This document shows positions 33,335-43,661 of a stretch of 64,000 nucleotides of DNA, one piece after another. Under the pieces are notes generated by a model. The model was not told the DNA's origin. It saw nothing but the letters and a program-made list of their open reading frames with translations, and did no database searches. The translations under genes and the position numbers were made by a program. Origin of the DNA: Nitrospira sp. CG24E (GTDB taxonomy: Bacteria > Nitrospirota > Nitrospiria > Nitrospirales > Nitrospiraceae). How positions within the stretch are numbered: the stretch's first letter is position 1; the number at the start of each line of letters is the position of its first letter. The stretch is from NCBI GenBank assembly GCA_002869895.2, contig NEWP02000011.1, positions 1 through 64,000 of the forward strand. Direction: 5' to 3'.

Positions 33335-34495
33335 ATGAAAACCATCGCTATTCTCGGATCTACAGGGTCGATCGGAACCAACACCCTCGATATTGTGGAA
33401 CGGTTTCCAGAAGAGTTTCGCGTCGCAGGGCTGACTGCCGGCTGCAACGATGAAAAACTTGAGGACCAGATCCGTCTGTTCAAACCCCGCATGGTAGCCC
33501 TCTCGGATGCTTCTGCTGCTGCCAGGCTCCGGCAACGTTGTACAGATCTGCCCGTCGAAATCTTATCTGGAGAAGAGGGCTTGGTTCAGGTGGCTACGGC
33601 TCCGGAAGCGGAACTTGTCATCTCCGCTATCGTCGGTGGAGCCGGTCTTGTGCCGACCCTTGCGGCAATTAGAAGCGGGAAACAAATCGCCTTGGCCAAT
33701 AAAGAGCCGATGGTCATGGCCGGAAAACTGATGCAGGACGAGGCGCGGCGGCATGGCGTTCGTATCTTCCCAGTCGATAGCGAACACAGCGCGATCTTCC
33801 AGTCATTGGAGGGTCATCGCAAGGAGGATGTCCGCCGATTGATCTTAACCGCTTCCGGAGGGGCTCTCTGGACCCTGGGCCGGGAGGAGTTGCAGGATGT
33901 CACACCGGAGCGGGCACTCCAACATCCTAACTGGAAAATGGGCGCCAAAATCACGATCGATTCCGCTACCCTGATGAACAAGGGGCTCGAAGTCGTCGAG
34001 GCCCGGTGGCTCTTCGACATCCCTGAATCCCAGATCGAGGTTATGATCCACCGGGAAAGCATCATTCACTCTCTGGTAGAATATCAGGACCGTTCAATGA
34101 TCGCACAGTTGGGATTGCCGGATATGAGAACGCCTATTTCTTACGCCATGCACCACCCGGGACGACTGCCACTCGATCTCCCTTCCTTGGATCTCACGGA
34201 AATCGCAAAATTGACCTTCTGCAAACCGGATCATGAACGGTTTCCCTGTTTGAGCCTCGGATATGAGTCACTCCGCATCGGTGGTACGATGCCTGCCACA
34301 ATGAATGCTGCGAACGAAATCGCGGTCGATGCATTCTTAAATGGCGGCATCCGGTTTAGCAACATTGTAGAAATCATCCGCAGCACGATGGACGACCACA
34401 GCCCCAGAGAGATCGAAACGTTGGAAGACGCGCTGGAGGCAGATCGCTGGGCCAGGGAAAAAGCCGAATCGCTGGTCGTATCGTTAGCACCCTAG
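33335..34495 (+). CDS. dxr: 1-deoxy-D-xylulose-5-phosphate reductoisomerase
   Basis: 386 residues from the ATG at 33335, preceded by GAAGGAG. The NADPH-binding GSTGSIGTNTLDIV motif is at the N-terminus; ALANKEPMVMAG, PVDSEHSAIFQSLEG and MHRESIIHSLVEY are the metal- and substrate-binding segments. It makes MEP, the first committed intermediate of the isoprenoid route that supplies uppS and squalene synthesis. Confidence 0.95.
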   Translation: MKTIAILGSTGSIGTNTLDIVERFPEEFRVAGLTAGCNDEKLEDQIRLFKPRMVALSDASAAARLRQRCTDLPVEILSGEEGLVQVATAPEAELVISAIVGGAGLVPTLAAIRSGKQIALANKEPMVMAGKLMQDEARRHGVRIFPVDSEHSAIFQSLEGHRKEDVRRLILTASGGALWTLGREELQDVTPERALQHPNWKMGAKITIDSATLMNKGLEVVEARWLFDIPESQIEVMIHRESIIHSLVEYQDRSMIAQLGLPDMRTPISYAMHHPGRLPLDLPSLDLTEIAKLTFCKPDHERFPCLSLGYESLRIGGTMPATMNAANEIAVDAFLNGGIRFSNIVEIIRSTMDDHSPREIETLEDALEADRWAREKAESLVVSLAP

Positions 34496-34518
34496 GTCTA
34501 CACGAAGGAGCATACACC

Positions 34519-35913
34519 GTGTTCATGGCATTCACCTGGTCCCCCGATACCATCTGGTTGTTGTTACAGAAGGCGTGGTGGTTCCTGATCGTTCTGGGCG
34601 TGCTCGTCGCATTCCATGAACTCGGGCATTTCTTGGCCGCCCGCTGGGTCGGTGTGAAGGTTCTTAAGTTTTCACTGGGGTTCGGACCAAAAATTTTCGG
34701 CCGCCAGATGGGTGAGACCGAATATCTCCTCTCCGCCATTCCACTCGGTGGCTATGTCAAACTGTTCGGCGAAGATGAAGCAGAGGCAACCACACAGGAG
34801 GATCGTGCACGATCGTTTGCGCATAAGAGCCTATGGGGCAAAGTACTGATCGTCGCCGCAGGACCCGGGTTCAACTTCATTCTGGCCTATTTTATTTTTG
34901 CCGGGTGGCTTGCAACCGGTGCGCCACTACCCATTCCGACATTTCAGGATCTCACACCGGATATCGAAGCCATGGCCCCCGGCTCTCCCGCCGACACCGC
35001 AGGCATCCAGGTCGGAGACCGTATCAGCCGGATCAACGGACAGGACATTTCAACACGGGGGGAACTGTTCGACGCCGTGGCAAAGAGTAAAGGGCAGGCG
35101 CTCACCCTCGAGATCAAGCGGGGCGAGCAGATCAAGACGCTGACGGTTACACCCTCAGCCGCCCCAGGACCACAGGCCGCTGGACAGGAGCCGGGATACT
35201 ACCTCGGTGTGGAAGAAGCACCTCCGCTCGTCACCTCGGTCGCGCAAAATTCCCCTGCGGCGAAAGCTGGGCTTGAAGCCGGAGACCATGTGGTCAAGAT
35301 CGGAAACCAGACGATCCATACATGGTCCCAGATGACCGGTATTGTGAAAGAAAGTCCCAACCGCGAGCTGCCGATAGAGGTGTTGCGCGAAGGGCGTCGA
35401 GTCTCGCTGACCGTGACACCCTCCGCTGAAAAGACAACGGTCAACGGTCAGTCGGTCGAAGTCGGCAAGATCGGAATTGCAGGACCCGGCGGCCGTTCGA
35501 TCATGCGCTCGAGCACCCCTCTGCTGTCGCTCTATGACGGCTTTAGAGCCACATGGGGCTTGACCGAGCTGACCATCGTCGGTCTCTACAAGATGATCGT
35601 GGGAGACATCTCTAGCAAAAATATCGGCGGCCCGCTGACAATCGCCAATATATCCGGAGAAGCTGCGGCGCAAGGAGCCTCCAATGTCATCTATCTCATC
35701 GCCATTTTGAGTATCAATTTGGGCGTCCTTAACTTGCTCCCCATTCCCATTCTCGATGGAGGGCATCTGTTATTTTTCTTGATAGAGGGTATTCTCAGGA
35801 AACCTCTCGGCGAACGACAAAGAGAACTTGCACAACAGGCAGGCCTCGTACTATTGGTGGGAGTCATGATCTTTGCCTTTTGGAACGACCTTGAGCGGAT
35901 CTTCATCCGTTAG
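34519..35913 (+). CDS. rseP: Site-2 intramembrane metalloprotease RseP
   Basis: 464 residues starting at GTG (AGGAG nine bases upstream). The zinc-binding site HELGHF lies in the first transmembrane segment (VLVAFHELGHFLAARW), and the second metal ligand is in NLLPIPILDGGHLLFFLIEG near the C-terminus. Two tandem PDZ domains lie between (about 130-215 and 225-310). It cleaves anti-sigma factors and other membrane proteins after a first cut. Four membrane segments. Position between dxr and proS is conserved in many bacteria. Confidence 0.95.
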   Translation: MFMAFTWSPDTIWLLLQKAWWFLIVLGVLVAFHELGHFLAARWVGVKVLKFSLGFGPKIFGRQMGETEYLLSAIPLGGYVKLFGEDEAEATTQEDRARSFAHKSLWGKVLIVAAGPGFNFILAYFIFAGWLATGAPLPIPTFQDLTPDIEAMAPGSPADTAGIQVGDRISRINGQDISTRGELFDAVAKSKGQALTLEIKRGEQIKTLTVTPSAAPGPQAAGQEPGYYLGVEEAPPLVTSVAQNSPAAKAGLEAGDHVVKIGNQTIHTWSQMTGIVKESPNRELPIEVLREGRRVSLTVTPSAEKTTVNGQSVEVGKIGIAGPGGRSIMRSSTPLLSLYDGFRATWGLTELTIVGLYKMIVGDISSKNIGGPLTIANISGEAAAQGASNVIYLIAILSINLGVLNLLPIPILDGGHLLFFLIEGILRKPLGERQRELAQQAGLVLLVGVMIFAFWNDLERIFIR

Positions 35914-35955
35914 CAGATGCCACAACCCCTCTCAAGATCACTCTATCCATAGCCC

Positions 35956-37656
35956 ATGCGAACCTCTCAGCTCTTAATCCCCACATTGCGGGAAGACCCG
36001 GGCGAGGCGGAAACTGCCAGCCATAAGCTCCTGCTCCGAGCCGGGCTCATTCGCAAGGTAGCGGCAGGCATCTACACCTATCTCCCGCTTGGCCTCCGGG
36101 TTATCAGAAAGGTTGAACAGATCATTCGAGAGGAAATGAACCGGGCTGGCGCTCAGGAACTCCTCATGCCCATTGCCTCTCCAGCAGAATTGTGGCAGGA
36201 AACCGGTCGATGGAACTTCTATGGCAAAGAGCTGTTGCGCTTTCAGGATCGCCATGAGCGCGACTTCTGCTTAGGGCCGACCCATGAGGAAGTCATTACG
36301 GATTTATTTCGACGTGAGGTCCGTTCCTATCGGCAGATGCCGCTGAACTTCTATCAAATTCAAACGAAGTTTCGTGACGAAATACGCCCTCGCTTCGGTC
36401 TCATGCGGGGACGCGAGTTTATCATGAAGGATGCCTATAGCTTTGACCAAGACGAGGCAAGCGCCAAGCTCAGCTACCAGAAAATGTACGACGCCTATCA
36501 TCGTATTTTCACACGCTGCGGCCTGACCTTCCGTGCCGTGGAGGCCGACACCGGTTTAATCGGTGGGAGTTCATCGCATGAGTTCATGGTGCTCGCCGAT
36601 ACCGGCGAAAACACCATCGTCTACAGCGATGGCGGCGCCTATGCTGCCAACGTCGAACAGGCTGAAGTATTGCCCCCCACTGACATGGACACCGAGGCCC
36701 CGCGTCCTCTACAGACGGTGCAAACGCCTGGCTGCAGGACGGTCGAAGAGGTCACGAAATTTTTGACCCTCTCCCCTACGCGCCTTGTCAAAACACTTCT
36801 CTATTCGACAGGGAACAGCGCGGTTGCCCTGTTGCTACGGGGGGACCACGAGGCAAATGAGGTGAAAATACGACGACTCCTCGGAGTGACGGATCTTGAG
36901 CTTGCAACCCCCAGCGTCGTCGAACAGATCACTGGCGCGCCAGTAGGGTTTGCCGGTCCCATCGGCCTCAAAGACATTCGTATTATTGCCGACCATGCGA
37001 TCAAAGCCTTACGCAACGTAGTCGTCGGCGGCAATCGAGACGATACGCACTATGTCGATGCAAATTGGGATCGCGATTTTCAGATAGAGCAGTTTGCCGA
37101 TCTCCGTAGCGCTTGCGCAGGAGATCCGTCTCCGAGAAAGGACGGAACATTACGTGCGACAAGAGGCATTGAAGTCGGACATGTCTTCATGCTCGGAACC
37201 AAGTACAGTGAAAGCATGAACGCTTCTTTCCTGGATCTACACGGCAAGGAATGCCTCGCCGTCATGGGTTGCTACGGCATCGGTGTCGGACGTACAGCGG
37301 CAGCGGCAATCGAGCAGAATCACGACGCGAAAGGGATTATCTGGCCCTTCCCGATTGCACCGTTCCACGTGCATCTCCTTCCCCTCACTCAGTCAGCCCA
37401 AACGGCTCAAGTCACCGCGCAACTCTATGCCGAACTGCAAACAGCAGGATTCGAAGTACTTTGGGATGATCGAGACGAACGAGCTGGGGTGAAGTTCAAC
37501 GATGCGGATCTTATGGGAGCCCCCTTCCAGATCGTCGTCGGAGACAAGGGGCTTGCCGATGGAGTCGTCGAGGTCAAGACCCGTAAAGACGGGATGAAGC
37601 TCAAACTGCCTCCCGCTCAAGTCGCCGCCCATCTGACCCGCACACAGGCGATCTGA
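35956..37656 (+). CDS. proS: Prolyl-tRNA synthetase, bacterial type with editing domain
   Basis: 566 residues. Class II motifs are visible: [20 protein letters not shown], motif 2 [22 protein letters not shown] and motif 3 region [16 protein letters not shown]. The central insertion (about 225-390) is the YbaK-like domain that hydrolyses alanyl-tRNA(Pro). Charges tRNA(Pro). Last gene of the operon. Confidence 0.95.
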   Translation: MRTSQLLIPTLREDPGEAETASHKLLLRAGLIRKVAAGIYTYLPLGLRVIRKVEQIIREEMNRAGAQELLMPIASPAELWQETGRWNFYGKELLRFQDRHERDFCLGPTHEEVITDLFRREVRSYRQMPLNFYQIQTKFRDEIRPRFGLMRGREFIMKDAYSFDQDEASAKLSYQKMYDAYHRIFTRCGLTFRAVEADTGLIGGSSSHEFMVLADTGENTIVYSDGGAYAANVEQAEVLPPTDMDTEAPRPLQTVQTPGCRTVEEVTKFLTLSPTRLVKTLLYSTGNSAVALLLRGDHEANEVKIRRLLGVTDLELATPSVVEQITGAPVGFAGPIGLKDIRIIADHAIKALRNVVVGGNRDDTHYVDANWDRDFQIEQFADLRSACAGDPSPRKDGTLRATRGIEVGHVFMLGTKYSESMNASFLDLHGKECLAVMGCYGIGVGRTAAAAIEQNHDAKGIIWPFPIAPFHVHLLPLTQSAQTAQVTAQLYAELQTAGFEVLWDDRDERAGVKFNDADLMGAPFQIVVGDKGLADGVVEVKTRKDGMKLKLPPAQVAAHLTRTQAI

Positions 37657-37730
37657 GAATCCCATTGTCCAGAGCGGATTTGTCTATCGTGCCGCTTCGG
37701 TAACATTGCCAGTCCGAAACAGCCTTTTCC

Positions 37731-37758
37731 TTGCCTTCCATCCCTGATCAGCTAGACT
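37731..37758 (+). promoter_or_regulatory. Putative promoter of the pilus ATPase gene
   Basis: TTGCCT and TAGACT with 16 bp between; same -10 as the uppS promoter. The expected transcript start is about 37765, 105 bp before the ATG at 37870. Confidence 0.4.
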
Positions 37759-37869
37759 GAACTTCAATCGCTGCCTTAGAACACGTGTGGTCGCGTGGAT
37801 CACACTCGCTCCACACTGGGCATAGGAATCAGGCGTCGCCCTTCGTGTCGATGGTCAGGAGCCCATGTA

Positions 37870-40194
37870 ATGCAGGCCAATCCCATCCCGCAAAATCTTC
37901 AAGAACTTCAGCAGAAAGTGGCATTCGCCGAAAACGTCAAACGAATTACGGAACAGATCCTCGCGGCCAGCGATCTCGACCATATTCTTCTCGATATGCG
38001 CAAAGAAATTCTCAGCATATTCGATGCTGAAGCCGTCAACATCTTTGCCTTCGATCCGGACAAAAAAGAAATCTTCTCAAAGGTAACTCATATCGACAGT
38101 GTCGAAGAATTTCGCATTCCCATTACAGAACAAAGCTTGGCTGGGTTCTGCGCAAAGTATCTCCGCCCTGTGAGTATTGCCGACGCCTACAACATACCTG
38201 AGCTCCAAGCAGTACATCCCTCTCTCATCCATGACAGTTCCTACGACAAACGAACAGGATTCAAGACAAAACAAGTCCTGACCTACCCGATCGTAGCGGA
38301 TAACAAGTATTTGATGGGTGTGTTTCAGCTCCTTAATAAGAAAAGCGGGACACGATTCACACGCAAAGATGAAGAATCGGTCGCGGAAATCTCGAAGGCA
38401 CTTGGCATCGCCCTCTTCAATTTACGGAAAATCGCAAAAAAGAACCCAACCAAGTTCGACCTTCTCGTCACAAGCAACCGCATTACGCAGAACGACTTGG
38501 ATCAGGCGATTGCCGAGTCAAAAAAAGGCGTATCGGATTTTGAAAGTATTCTGATCGAGCGATACAAGGTACCGAAACTCGAAATCGGCAAGTCACTCGC
38601 TCAGTTTCACAAATGCCCTTACATTGAGTACAGCGATCGAACCCTGGTCGATATCGAACTTCTGAAAAATTTGAACGTCGATTATCTCAAGAAAAATCAT
38701 TGGATGCCTCTCAAGCGGGACCGGACCGCCATCGAGATTTTGACGGACGACCCGAGCGATCTTGACCGTGTCGCAGATATTAAGAGAACCTTCCCCGGTC
38801 TTAACATTCGCTTTGCGATCAGCCTACGCCGTGATATCTCCCAATTCCTCGGCTCCGCCACAGGACAAGGGCAAAGCGATACAGGCAGTACAAGGAAGCT
38901 AGACGAAAACGTCTCCGATATTCTCGGCGAACTCGTCAACGAAGCCCAGGAGGCATCCGCTGCGGATGAGTCAGGAGGCGGGCTCGACGAAAACGACAAT
39001 GCTATCGTGCGATTGGCCAATCAGATCATCGCCGATGCCTATCGACAGGGCGCTTCCGATATTCACGTAGAGCCTTACGGCGAAAAACGTGAAACGCTTG
39101 TCCGTTTCCGTGTCGACGGCGACTGTTTCGAATACATGAAGATTCCGCAAAGCTATCGACGCGCTATCGTATCGCGACTGAAAATTATGGCCAGCCTCGA
39201 CATCGCAGAACGGCGCAAACCCCAGGACGGCAAGATCAAATTCAAACTGTCTGACAGCAAGGAAATCGAGCTGCGCGTCGCAACTATTCCAACCGCCGGC
39301 TATAACGAGGACGTGGTCATGCGTCTACTTGCAGCGAGTGAGCCTTTGCCCCTCGACAAGATGGGGTTTTCGGACCGGAATCTCGCAGCAATCAAGGTTA
39401 TCGCAGCGAAACCCTACGGCATCATTCTCTGCGTCGGTCCAACCGGGTCAGGGAAAACCACCACCCTGCACTCCGTGCTCGGGTTCATCAACACACCAGA
39501 CATTAAGATCTGGACAGCGGAAGATCCCGTCGAAATCACGCAATACGGACTCCGGCAGGTTCAAGTTCAGCCGAAAATTGATTTCACTTTTGCCAAAGCA
39601 ATGCGCGCATTTCTCCGAGCCGACCCAGACGTGATCATGGTCGGTGAAATGAGAGACAAAGAAACCGCCGAGATCGGCATCGAGGCCTCATTGACCGGAC
39701 ACCTTGTCATGAGCACCCTCCATACAAACAGTGCGGTGGAGACCGTCACGCGACTGTTGGATATGGGCTGCGATTCGTTTAGTTTTGCCGATGCGATGTT
39801 GGGAGTCCTTGCCCAGCGCCTTACCCGAAGGATTTGCAAAGACTGCAAGGAACAGTACGTGGGGACAGCCATAGAATATGAAGAAATCCGCCAGGGCTAT
39901 GGCCCAGAACATTGGGACAAACTCGGCATCCCACAAGACAACACATTTCGCCTGGCCCGTGGGAAGGGATGTGAAACCTGCAATCGCACCGGCTTCAAAG
40001 GACGCGTGGCCCTGCACGAGTTGCTACTGGGATCGGACAATGTTAAACGCATGATACAGGCGAAAGCGAAGACCGAAGAAATGCTACAGGCTGCTATTCA
40101 AGAGGGTATGACCACCCTCATGCAAGATGGAGTGCAGAAGGCCCTACTCGGCCAGACCACGTTCAAAGAAGTCAAGGCCGTGGCAATTAAGTAG
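37870..40194 (+). CDS. GspE/PilB-type secretion or pilus ATPase with GAF domain
   Basis: 774 residues from the ATG at 37870 (AGGAG nine bases upstream). A GAF-like domain at about 25-190, an MshEN/T2SSE N-terminal domain about 200-330, then the ATPase: Walker A GPTGSGKTTTLHS, AEDPVEI and the Asp box, GEMRDKETAEI with Walker B, and a zinc-binding pair CKDC/CETC near the C-terminus. This is the assembly ATPase of type IV pili or type II secretion. An N-terminal GAF is unusual and suggests control by a small ligand such as a cyclic nucleotide. Solitary here; the PilZ gene nearby fits this. Confidence 0.9.
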   Translation: MQANPIPQNLQELQQKVAFAENVKRITEQILAASDLDHILLDMRKEILSIFDAEAVNIFAFDPDKKEIFSKVTHIDSVEEFRIPITEQSLAGFCAKYLRPVSIADAYNIPELQAVHPSLIHDSSYDKRTGFKTKQVLTYPIVADNKYLMGVFQLLNKKSGTRFTRKDEESVAEISKALGIALFNLRKIAKKNPTKFDLLVTSNRITQNDLDQAIAESKKGVSDFESILIERYKVPKLEIGKSLAQFHKCPYIEYSDRTLVDIELLKNLNVDYLKKNHWMPLKRDRTAIEILTDDPSDLDRVADIKRTFPGLNIRFAISLRRDISQFLGSATGQGQSDTGSTRKLDENVSDILGELVNEAQEASAADESGGGLDENDNAIVRLANQIIADAYRQGASDIHVEPYGEKRETLVRFRVDGDCFEYMKIPQSYRRAIVSRLKIMASLDIAERRKPQDGKIKFKLSDSKEIELRVATIPTAGYNEDVVMRLLAASEPLPLDKMGFSDRNLAAIKVIAAKPYGIILCVGPTGSGKTTTLHSVLGFINTPDIKIWTAEDPVEITQYGLRQVQVQPKIDFTFAKAMRAFLRADPDVIMVGEMRDKETAEIGIEASLTGHLVMSTLHTNSAVETVTRLLDMGCDSFSFADAMLGVLAQRLTRRICKDCKEQYVGTAIEYEEIRQGYGPEHWDKLGIPQDNTFRLARGKGCETCNRTGFKGRVALHELLLGSDNVKRMIQAKAKTEEMLQAAIQEGMTTLMQDGVQKALLGQTTFKEVKAVAIK

Positions 40195-40507
40195 TCAGAT
40201 TTGGAAACGCGCGTCTCACCAACCACGGGGAACACGTTATCCTATAACTTCACCTCACGCCCATACCCGCTCGCCCCTTCGCTTACATCGTTACAACGGT
40301 ACGAGCCGCGAACTGGTCAAGCGATCTGATCTATTTCTCACCCACCCCATCGGCATAGATAGGCATATTGGTTCTGCCTAGCAACTTGACGCATGACTGG
40401 GGCGCTCCCCACTCTGTCCCTCATGAGAAGACGGGCTACAAAGAACTGTAGGTAAGAATCAACCTATTCCAGGCTGTGGGGCAGGTGAAGAAACTTACGC
40501 CACAAGG
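40195..40507. other. Spacer between convergent genes
   Basis: 313 bp between the ends of the ATPase and PilZ genes. I see no gene, no convincing hairpin and no repeat. Confidence 0.4.
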
Positions 40508-40891
40508 CTAGGCGGCGGTTGCTGACAAGATAGCCACGTACTTCTTGAGACGAATCTGTGCTGCAGGCGACAATTCTGTAAACGCCAGTCCGCAGAACTG
40601 ATCCTTTGTCCATCGTACTGTGGCAACCGCGATATCCGCAGGCTTGATTTGCTTGGGAAGATGCAGGCTCAATGTGACTTCGTCTCCTGGTCTGATCTCT
40701 GCCTCCGTACTCACTCGGGCGCCGCGTACGGAAAGATCATAGACCACGCCCAAGTCGATACCAGCCCTCCTTAACCAACGACGAGGCTGGCAATGGGACA
40801 GAGCACAGACAAACGGAGCAGAGATGCGGACACGAGGATGCTTGCGGAATCTATTCAACACAATAGATCGTTGTGAGGTCTGTTCCATCAA
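40508..40891 (-). CDS. PilZ-domain protein
   Basis: 127 residues. The c-di-GMP motif is present: FRKHPRVR (Rx3R) at the N-terminus, and VVYDLSVRGARVSTEAEI (the DxSxxG-like strand), then LPKQIKPADIAVATVRW. It should bind cyclic di-GMP and act on motility, pili or polysaccharide. It converges with the pilus ATPase gene. A long upstream spacer (40892-41528) may hold its promoter. Confidence 0.85.
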   Translation of the reverse strand: MMEQTSQRSIVLNRFRKHPRVRISAPFVCALSHCQPRRWLRRAGIDLGVVYDLSVRGARVSTEAEIRPGDEVTLSLHLPKQIKPADIAVATVRWTKDQFCGLAFTELSPAAQIRLKKYVAILSATAA

Positions 40892-41528
40892 GCGTCCCCT
40901 ACCACGATTCTACCGTACATCAGAAATTGTCATTCGCAAAAACAAATCTCAAATGAAACAACCAATTATTCGCGCGCAGTGATGAGCTTCTCTGCCAGAC
41001 CATCCGTTCAAAGTCTCTACCCGCACGGGTTCTCCCTTACTAAATTTGACTTCTGACGCCTCTACCCCGATACCGTTTCAACCCCTGGTGCCTTGGTGAT
41101 TACGCTCTTGCCATTCCACCAACCACGGAATTATGAGTACTACTTGCCGGCCTTCGTGCAAGTATTCTAACGCTTGAATCAATTGAGGCCCGTTGGCGGC
41201 ACCGTGAACAAGGAAAGGGTCAATACCGTCAACAAGAGGTTTAGCAAATTTTTTATATACTTAGCTAAATACCCTATTTGACTCATCACCATAGCCCATG
41301 GTATTGTGACTGACTAAATGAGCTAGCATTACCCCGCGCGCGCCTCTAGTTTACTCGATTGTCTCAGCGCGATCTTGCAGAGATGTTCCTCAACGTTCCT
41401 CTATTTCTTGCATCTGCGTATATGGCAGGAAGATGGGTGGAATGATTTTGGTCTTTTAATCTGATATCCACATCTCCTTCCATTCGATGTTCACGCTTGG
41501 AGATGCCAGGTTCTACTAAGGAGCACAC
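40892..41528. other. 637-bp spacer, AT-rich
   Basis: A low-GC spacer between divergent genes. It holds a short inverted repeat ACCAT-AGCCC-ATGGT (about 41288) but no frame of note. Two AT-rich stretches (40915-40970 and 41240-41290) probably contain promoters for the flanking genes. Nothing else stands out. Confidence 0.35.
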
Positions 41529-41816
41529 ATGAAGCTATCCACTGGGTGGCGCGCCGACAAGACGAGGAAGAACCGAGCCCGGGCAACACGGAAACCAAAA
41601 ATCCGATGGGAAGTGCTCGGACTTCCAGGCCCTTTGGATACCAGTCTAACCACGTCTATGGAAGATATTCGCCAACAGGTCTCCAACATGGCAAGCCGTG
41701 GGTTCGGCCAAGGTACCCGTGCTCGTACAGCTGAACGAGAAGCAAAAGCCGTTAATTACGTTCCTGTGCCAGGCGGCAAAAGACGTCGTGGAGCGACGGA
41801 ATCGTCCAAATCCTAG
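41529..41816 (+). CDS. Small basic hypothetical protein
   Basis: 95 residues, very basic at both ends (GWRADKTRKNRARATRKPKI and PGGKRRRGATESSK). The middle is a short amphipathic segment (SMEDIRQQVSNMASRGFGQG). AAGGAG lies seven bases before the ATG. Charge suggests nucleic-acid or ribosome binding, but no family is recognised. A second small basic frame follows at 41883. Confidence 0.6.
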   Translation: MKLSTGWRADKTRKNRARATRKPKIRWEVLGLPGPLDTSLTTSMEDIRQQVSNMASRGFGQGTRARTAEREAKAVNYVPVPGGKRRRGATESSKS

Positions 41817-41882
41817 GGCTAACAACCTTAACTAGCAGGCGATCCGCGACTCAATACGAGTCGCCACGCAAAGGAGGGCATC

Positions 41883-42071
41883 ATCGGACGAGCAGGAAAA
41901 ACAACAATCGCAAAACGAGACCGCGAAAAAGCGAAGCAAATGCAGCGGCGCGAGAAAGATACCCGTCGTGAACTGCGCAAAACTGAAAAGCCCGCTCGCC
42001 CCGTGAATACCGAGGGAGAAGATCCTGATTTGGCAGGACTGCAGTGGGGCCCACAGGAACCGCTGTATTAG
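41883..42071 (+). CDS. Small charged protein with an ATC start
   Basis: 62 codons, open to the TAG at 42069: GRAGKTTIAKRDREKAKQMQ, RREKDTRRELRKTEKPARPV, then a hydrophobic/acidic end GEDPDLAGLQWGPQEPLY. It is preceded by a perfect AAGGAGG, with five bases to an ATC (41883) but no ATG, GTG or TTG in the right place. Either this is a gene with a rare AUC start, an ATG mutated to ATC, or a sequencing error. Function unknown; coiled-coil-like basic helix. Confidence 0.5.
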   Translation: MGRAGKTTIAKRDREKAKQMQRREKDTRRELRKTEKPARPVNTEGEDPDLAGLQWGPQEPLY

Positions 42072-42201
42072 GGAATACTGTACGTGGCAACCCACGGTTT
42101 AAATCATTCCCCGCTTAGCATGAACACCGGGCTGACAACCTGAGCAACGCCAAAACTCTCTAAGCTGTCATCTCCCAACCCTAAACTCTGCCAGCAAAAA
42201 G

Positions 42202-43455
42202 CTAGCCTCTCTCCCGTACGGTAGGGCTCGGCTGGTGCTGACGCCGACCCTCACCTGGACGCCCCCAGCGCTGGCGGCCATTTCCTGGCCCCTCAGTGCC
42301 AGCCCTGGAATGGGGACGATCACTTGGACGGGAACTCCCCTCAGCCAACGGCACGGGATGCCCCAGCAATGTTTCAATCGCACGCAACTGATCACGCTCC
42401 TCGGACGTCACAAAACTTGTGGCTCGCCCGGTCATCTTCATCCGCGCAGTCCGTCCGATACGATGGATATAATCCTCCGGACAATTCGGCAAGTCATAAT
42501 TCACAACATGACTGATATTCGCCACATCAATCCCACGGGCTGCAATATCCGTCGCGACGAGAATTCTGACCTGCCCTCGTTTAAATCCGTTGAGAGCACG
42601 AAGTCGCTGAGGCAAACTGAGGTCTCCGTGGATAACCGCGACGCGCTGACCGGCCTGTTCAAGCGTCTGGCCGAGTCGATCAACCCGACTCTTCGTCCGA
42701 GCGAATACGAGGACAGTCCCTCGTTCCGCTACCAGCAAAGACACCAACAGATTCGTCTTCTCATGGGAGGCGGTGTGGTACACCGCCTGAGATACACCCT
42801 CAGCGGTTGTTGAGGGGGGGGTAATCATCACATGAACGGCACTGTTCAGGCTTGCTTGAACGAGGCGGGTGACATCCGTCGGAATCGTGGCGGAAAATAG
42901 CAACGTCTGTCTTTCGATCGGCAATGCGTCAAGAATTTGATTAATCTGTGGAGCAAATCCCATATCAAGCATGCGGTCTGCCTCATCCAGAACCAGGATT
43001 TTAATCGGGGCTAAATTGACCGTGCCGTTCCACATATGGTCTAACAAGCGCCCCGGCGTGGCAACCAGTATATTGGGCTGTTGGCGTAATCCTCTTATCT
43101 GGGCTTGCATATCGCTCCCTCCGACAATAACCGTGGCCGAGATGCCATGGCTCCGACCGAGTTTTTCGATCGTACCGAGAATCTGCAAGGCCAGCTCACG
43201 TGTCGGCGAAAGAACCAAGGCCTGCGGTTGACCTTTTGGTAAGCCCGCGAGGCGTTCGATCATAGGGATCACAAATGCTGCGGTCTTTCCTGTACCGGTT
43301 TGCGCACAACCGATGACATCTCGGCCCTCAAGAGCCGGCGGAATGGCCTGCGCTTGAATGGGAGTGGGAACCAGCAAACCGGCTGTCGTCAAGTCCCGCA
43401 AGAGCGGTTCAGACAGACCGAGGGTGTGAAAACTCGTGTGAACAGACGTATCCAC
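42202..43455 (-). CDS. DEAD-box RNA helicase (RhlE-like)
   Basis: 417 residues. All helicase motifs are seen: AQTGTGKTAA, PTRELA, VLDEADRML, FSATIP, LVFARTKSR, ATDIAARGID and HRIGRTAR. The tail (about 370-417) is Gly/Arg-rich and disordered, as in RhlE. It unwinds RNA in ribosome assembly or mRNA decay. The presence of two RRM proteins nearby (46438, 47356) suggests a cold-adaptation RNA group. Transcribed toward 41883; the insertion sequence lies just upstream of its start. Confidence 0.92.
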   Translation of the reverse strand: MDTSVHTSFHTLGLSEPLLRDLTTAGLLVPTPIQAQAIPPALEGRDVIGCAQTGTGKTAAFVIPMIERLAGLPKGQPQALVLSPTRELALQILGTIEKLGRSHGISATVIVGGSDMQAQIRGLRQQPNILVATPGRLLDHMWNGTVNLAPIKILVLDEADRMLDMGFAPQINQILDALPIERQTLLFSATIPTDVTRLVQASLNSAVHVMITPPSTTAEGVSQAVYHTASHEKTNLLVSLLVAERGTVLVFARTKSRVDRLGQTLEQAGQRVAVIHGDLSLPQRLRALNGFKRGQVRILVATDIAARGIDVANISHVVNYDLPNCPEDYIHRIGRTARMKMTGRATSFVTSEERDQLRAIETLLGHPVPLAEGSSRPSDRPHSRAGTEGPGNGRQRWGRPGEGRRQHQPSPTVRERG

Positions 43456-43661
43456 TACACTATCCTTTCAGTGTGATCGCATTAAGACGGGATCAGAGAG
43501 CCGAGGGGGGAGAAACCGAGAAGGCATCAACTCCGACAGGACCTGGTCGCGATGCGATCGCGAAGTCCGTTATGGTGTATACAGTCGTGCCACCGGACTA
43601 CTGCGACAACGATGTAGCACGACTGTACAGCATACCCTCCTATGCGTCAACTCTTAGCCTC

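Noticed and set aside
40971-40985. CGCGCGCAGTG near 40975, like the end of a family 1 core
   Set aside because: The upstream 45 bases do not match the core and no arms pair.
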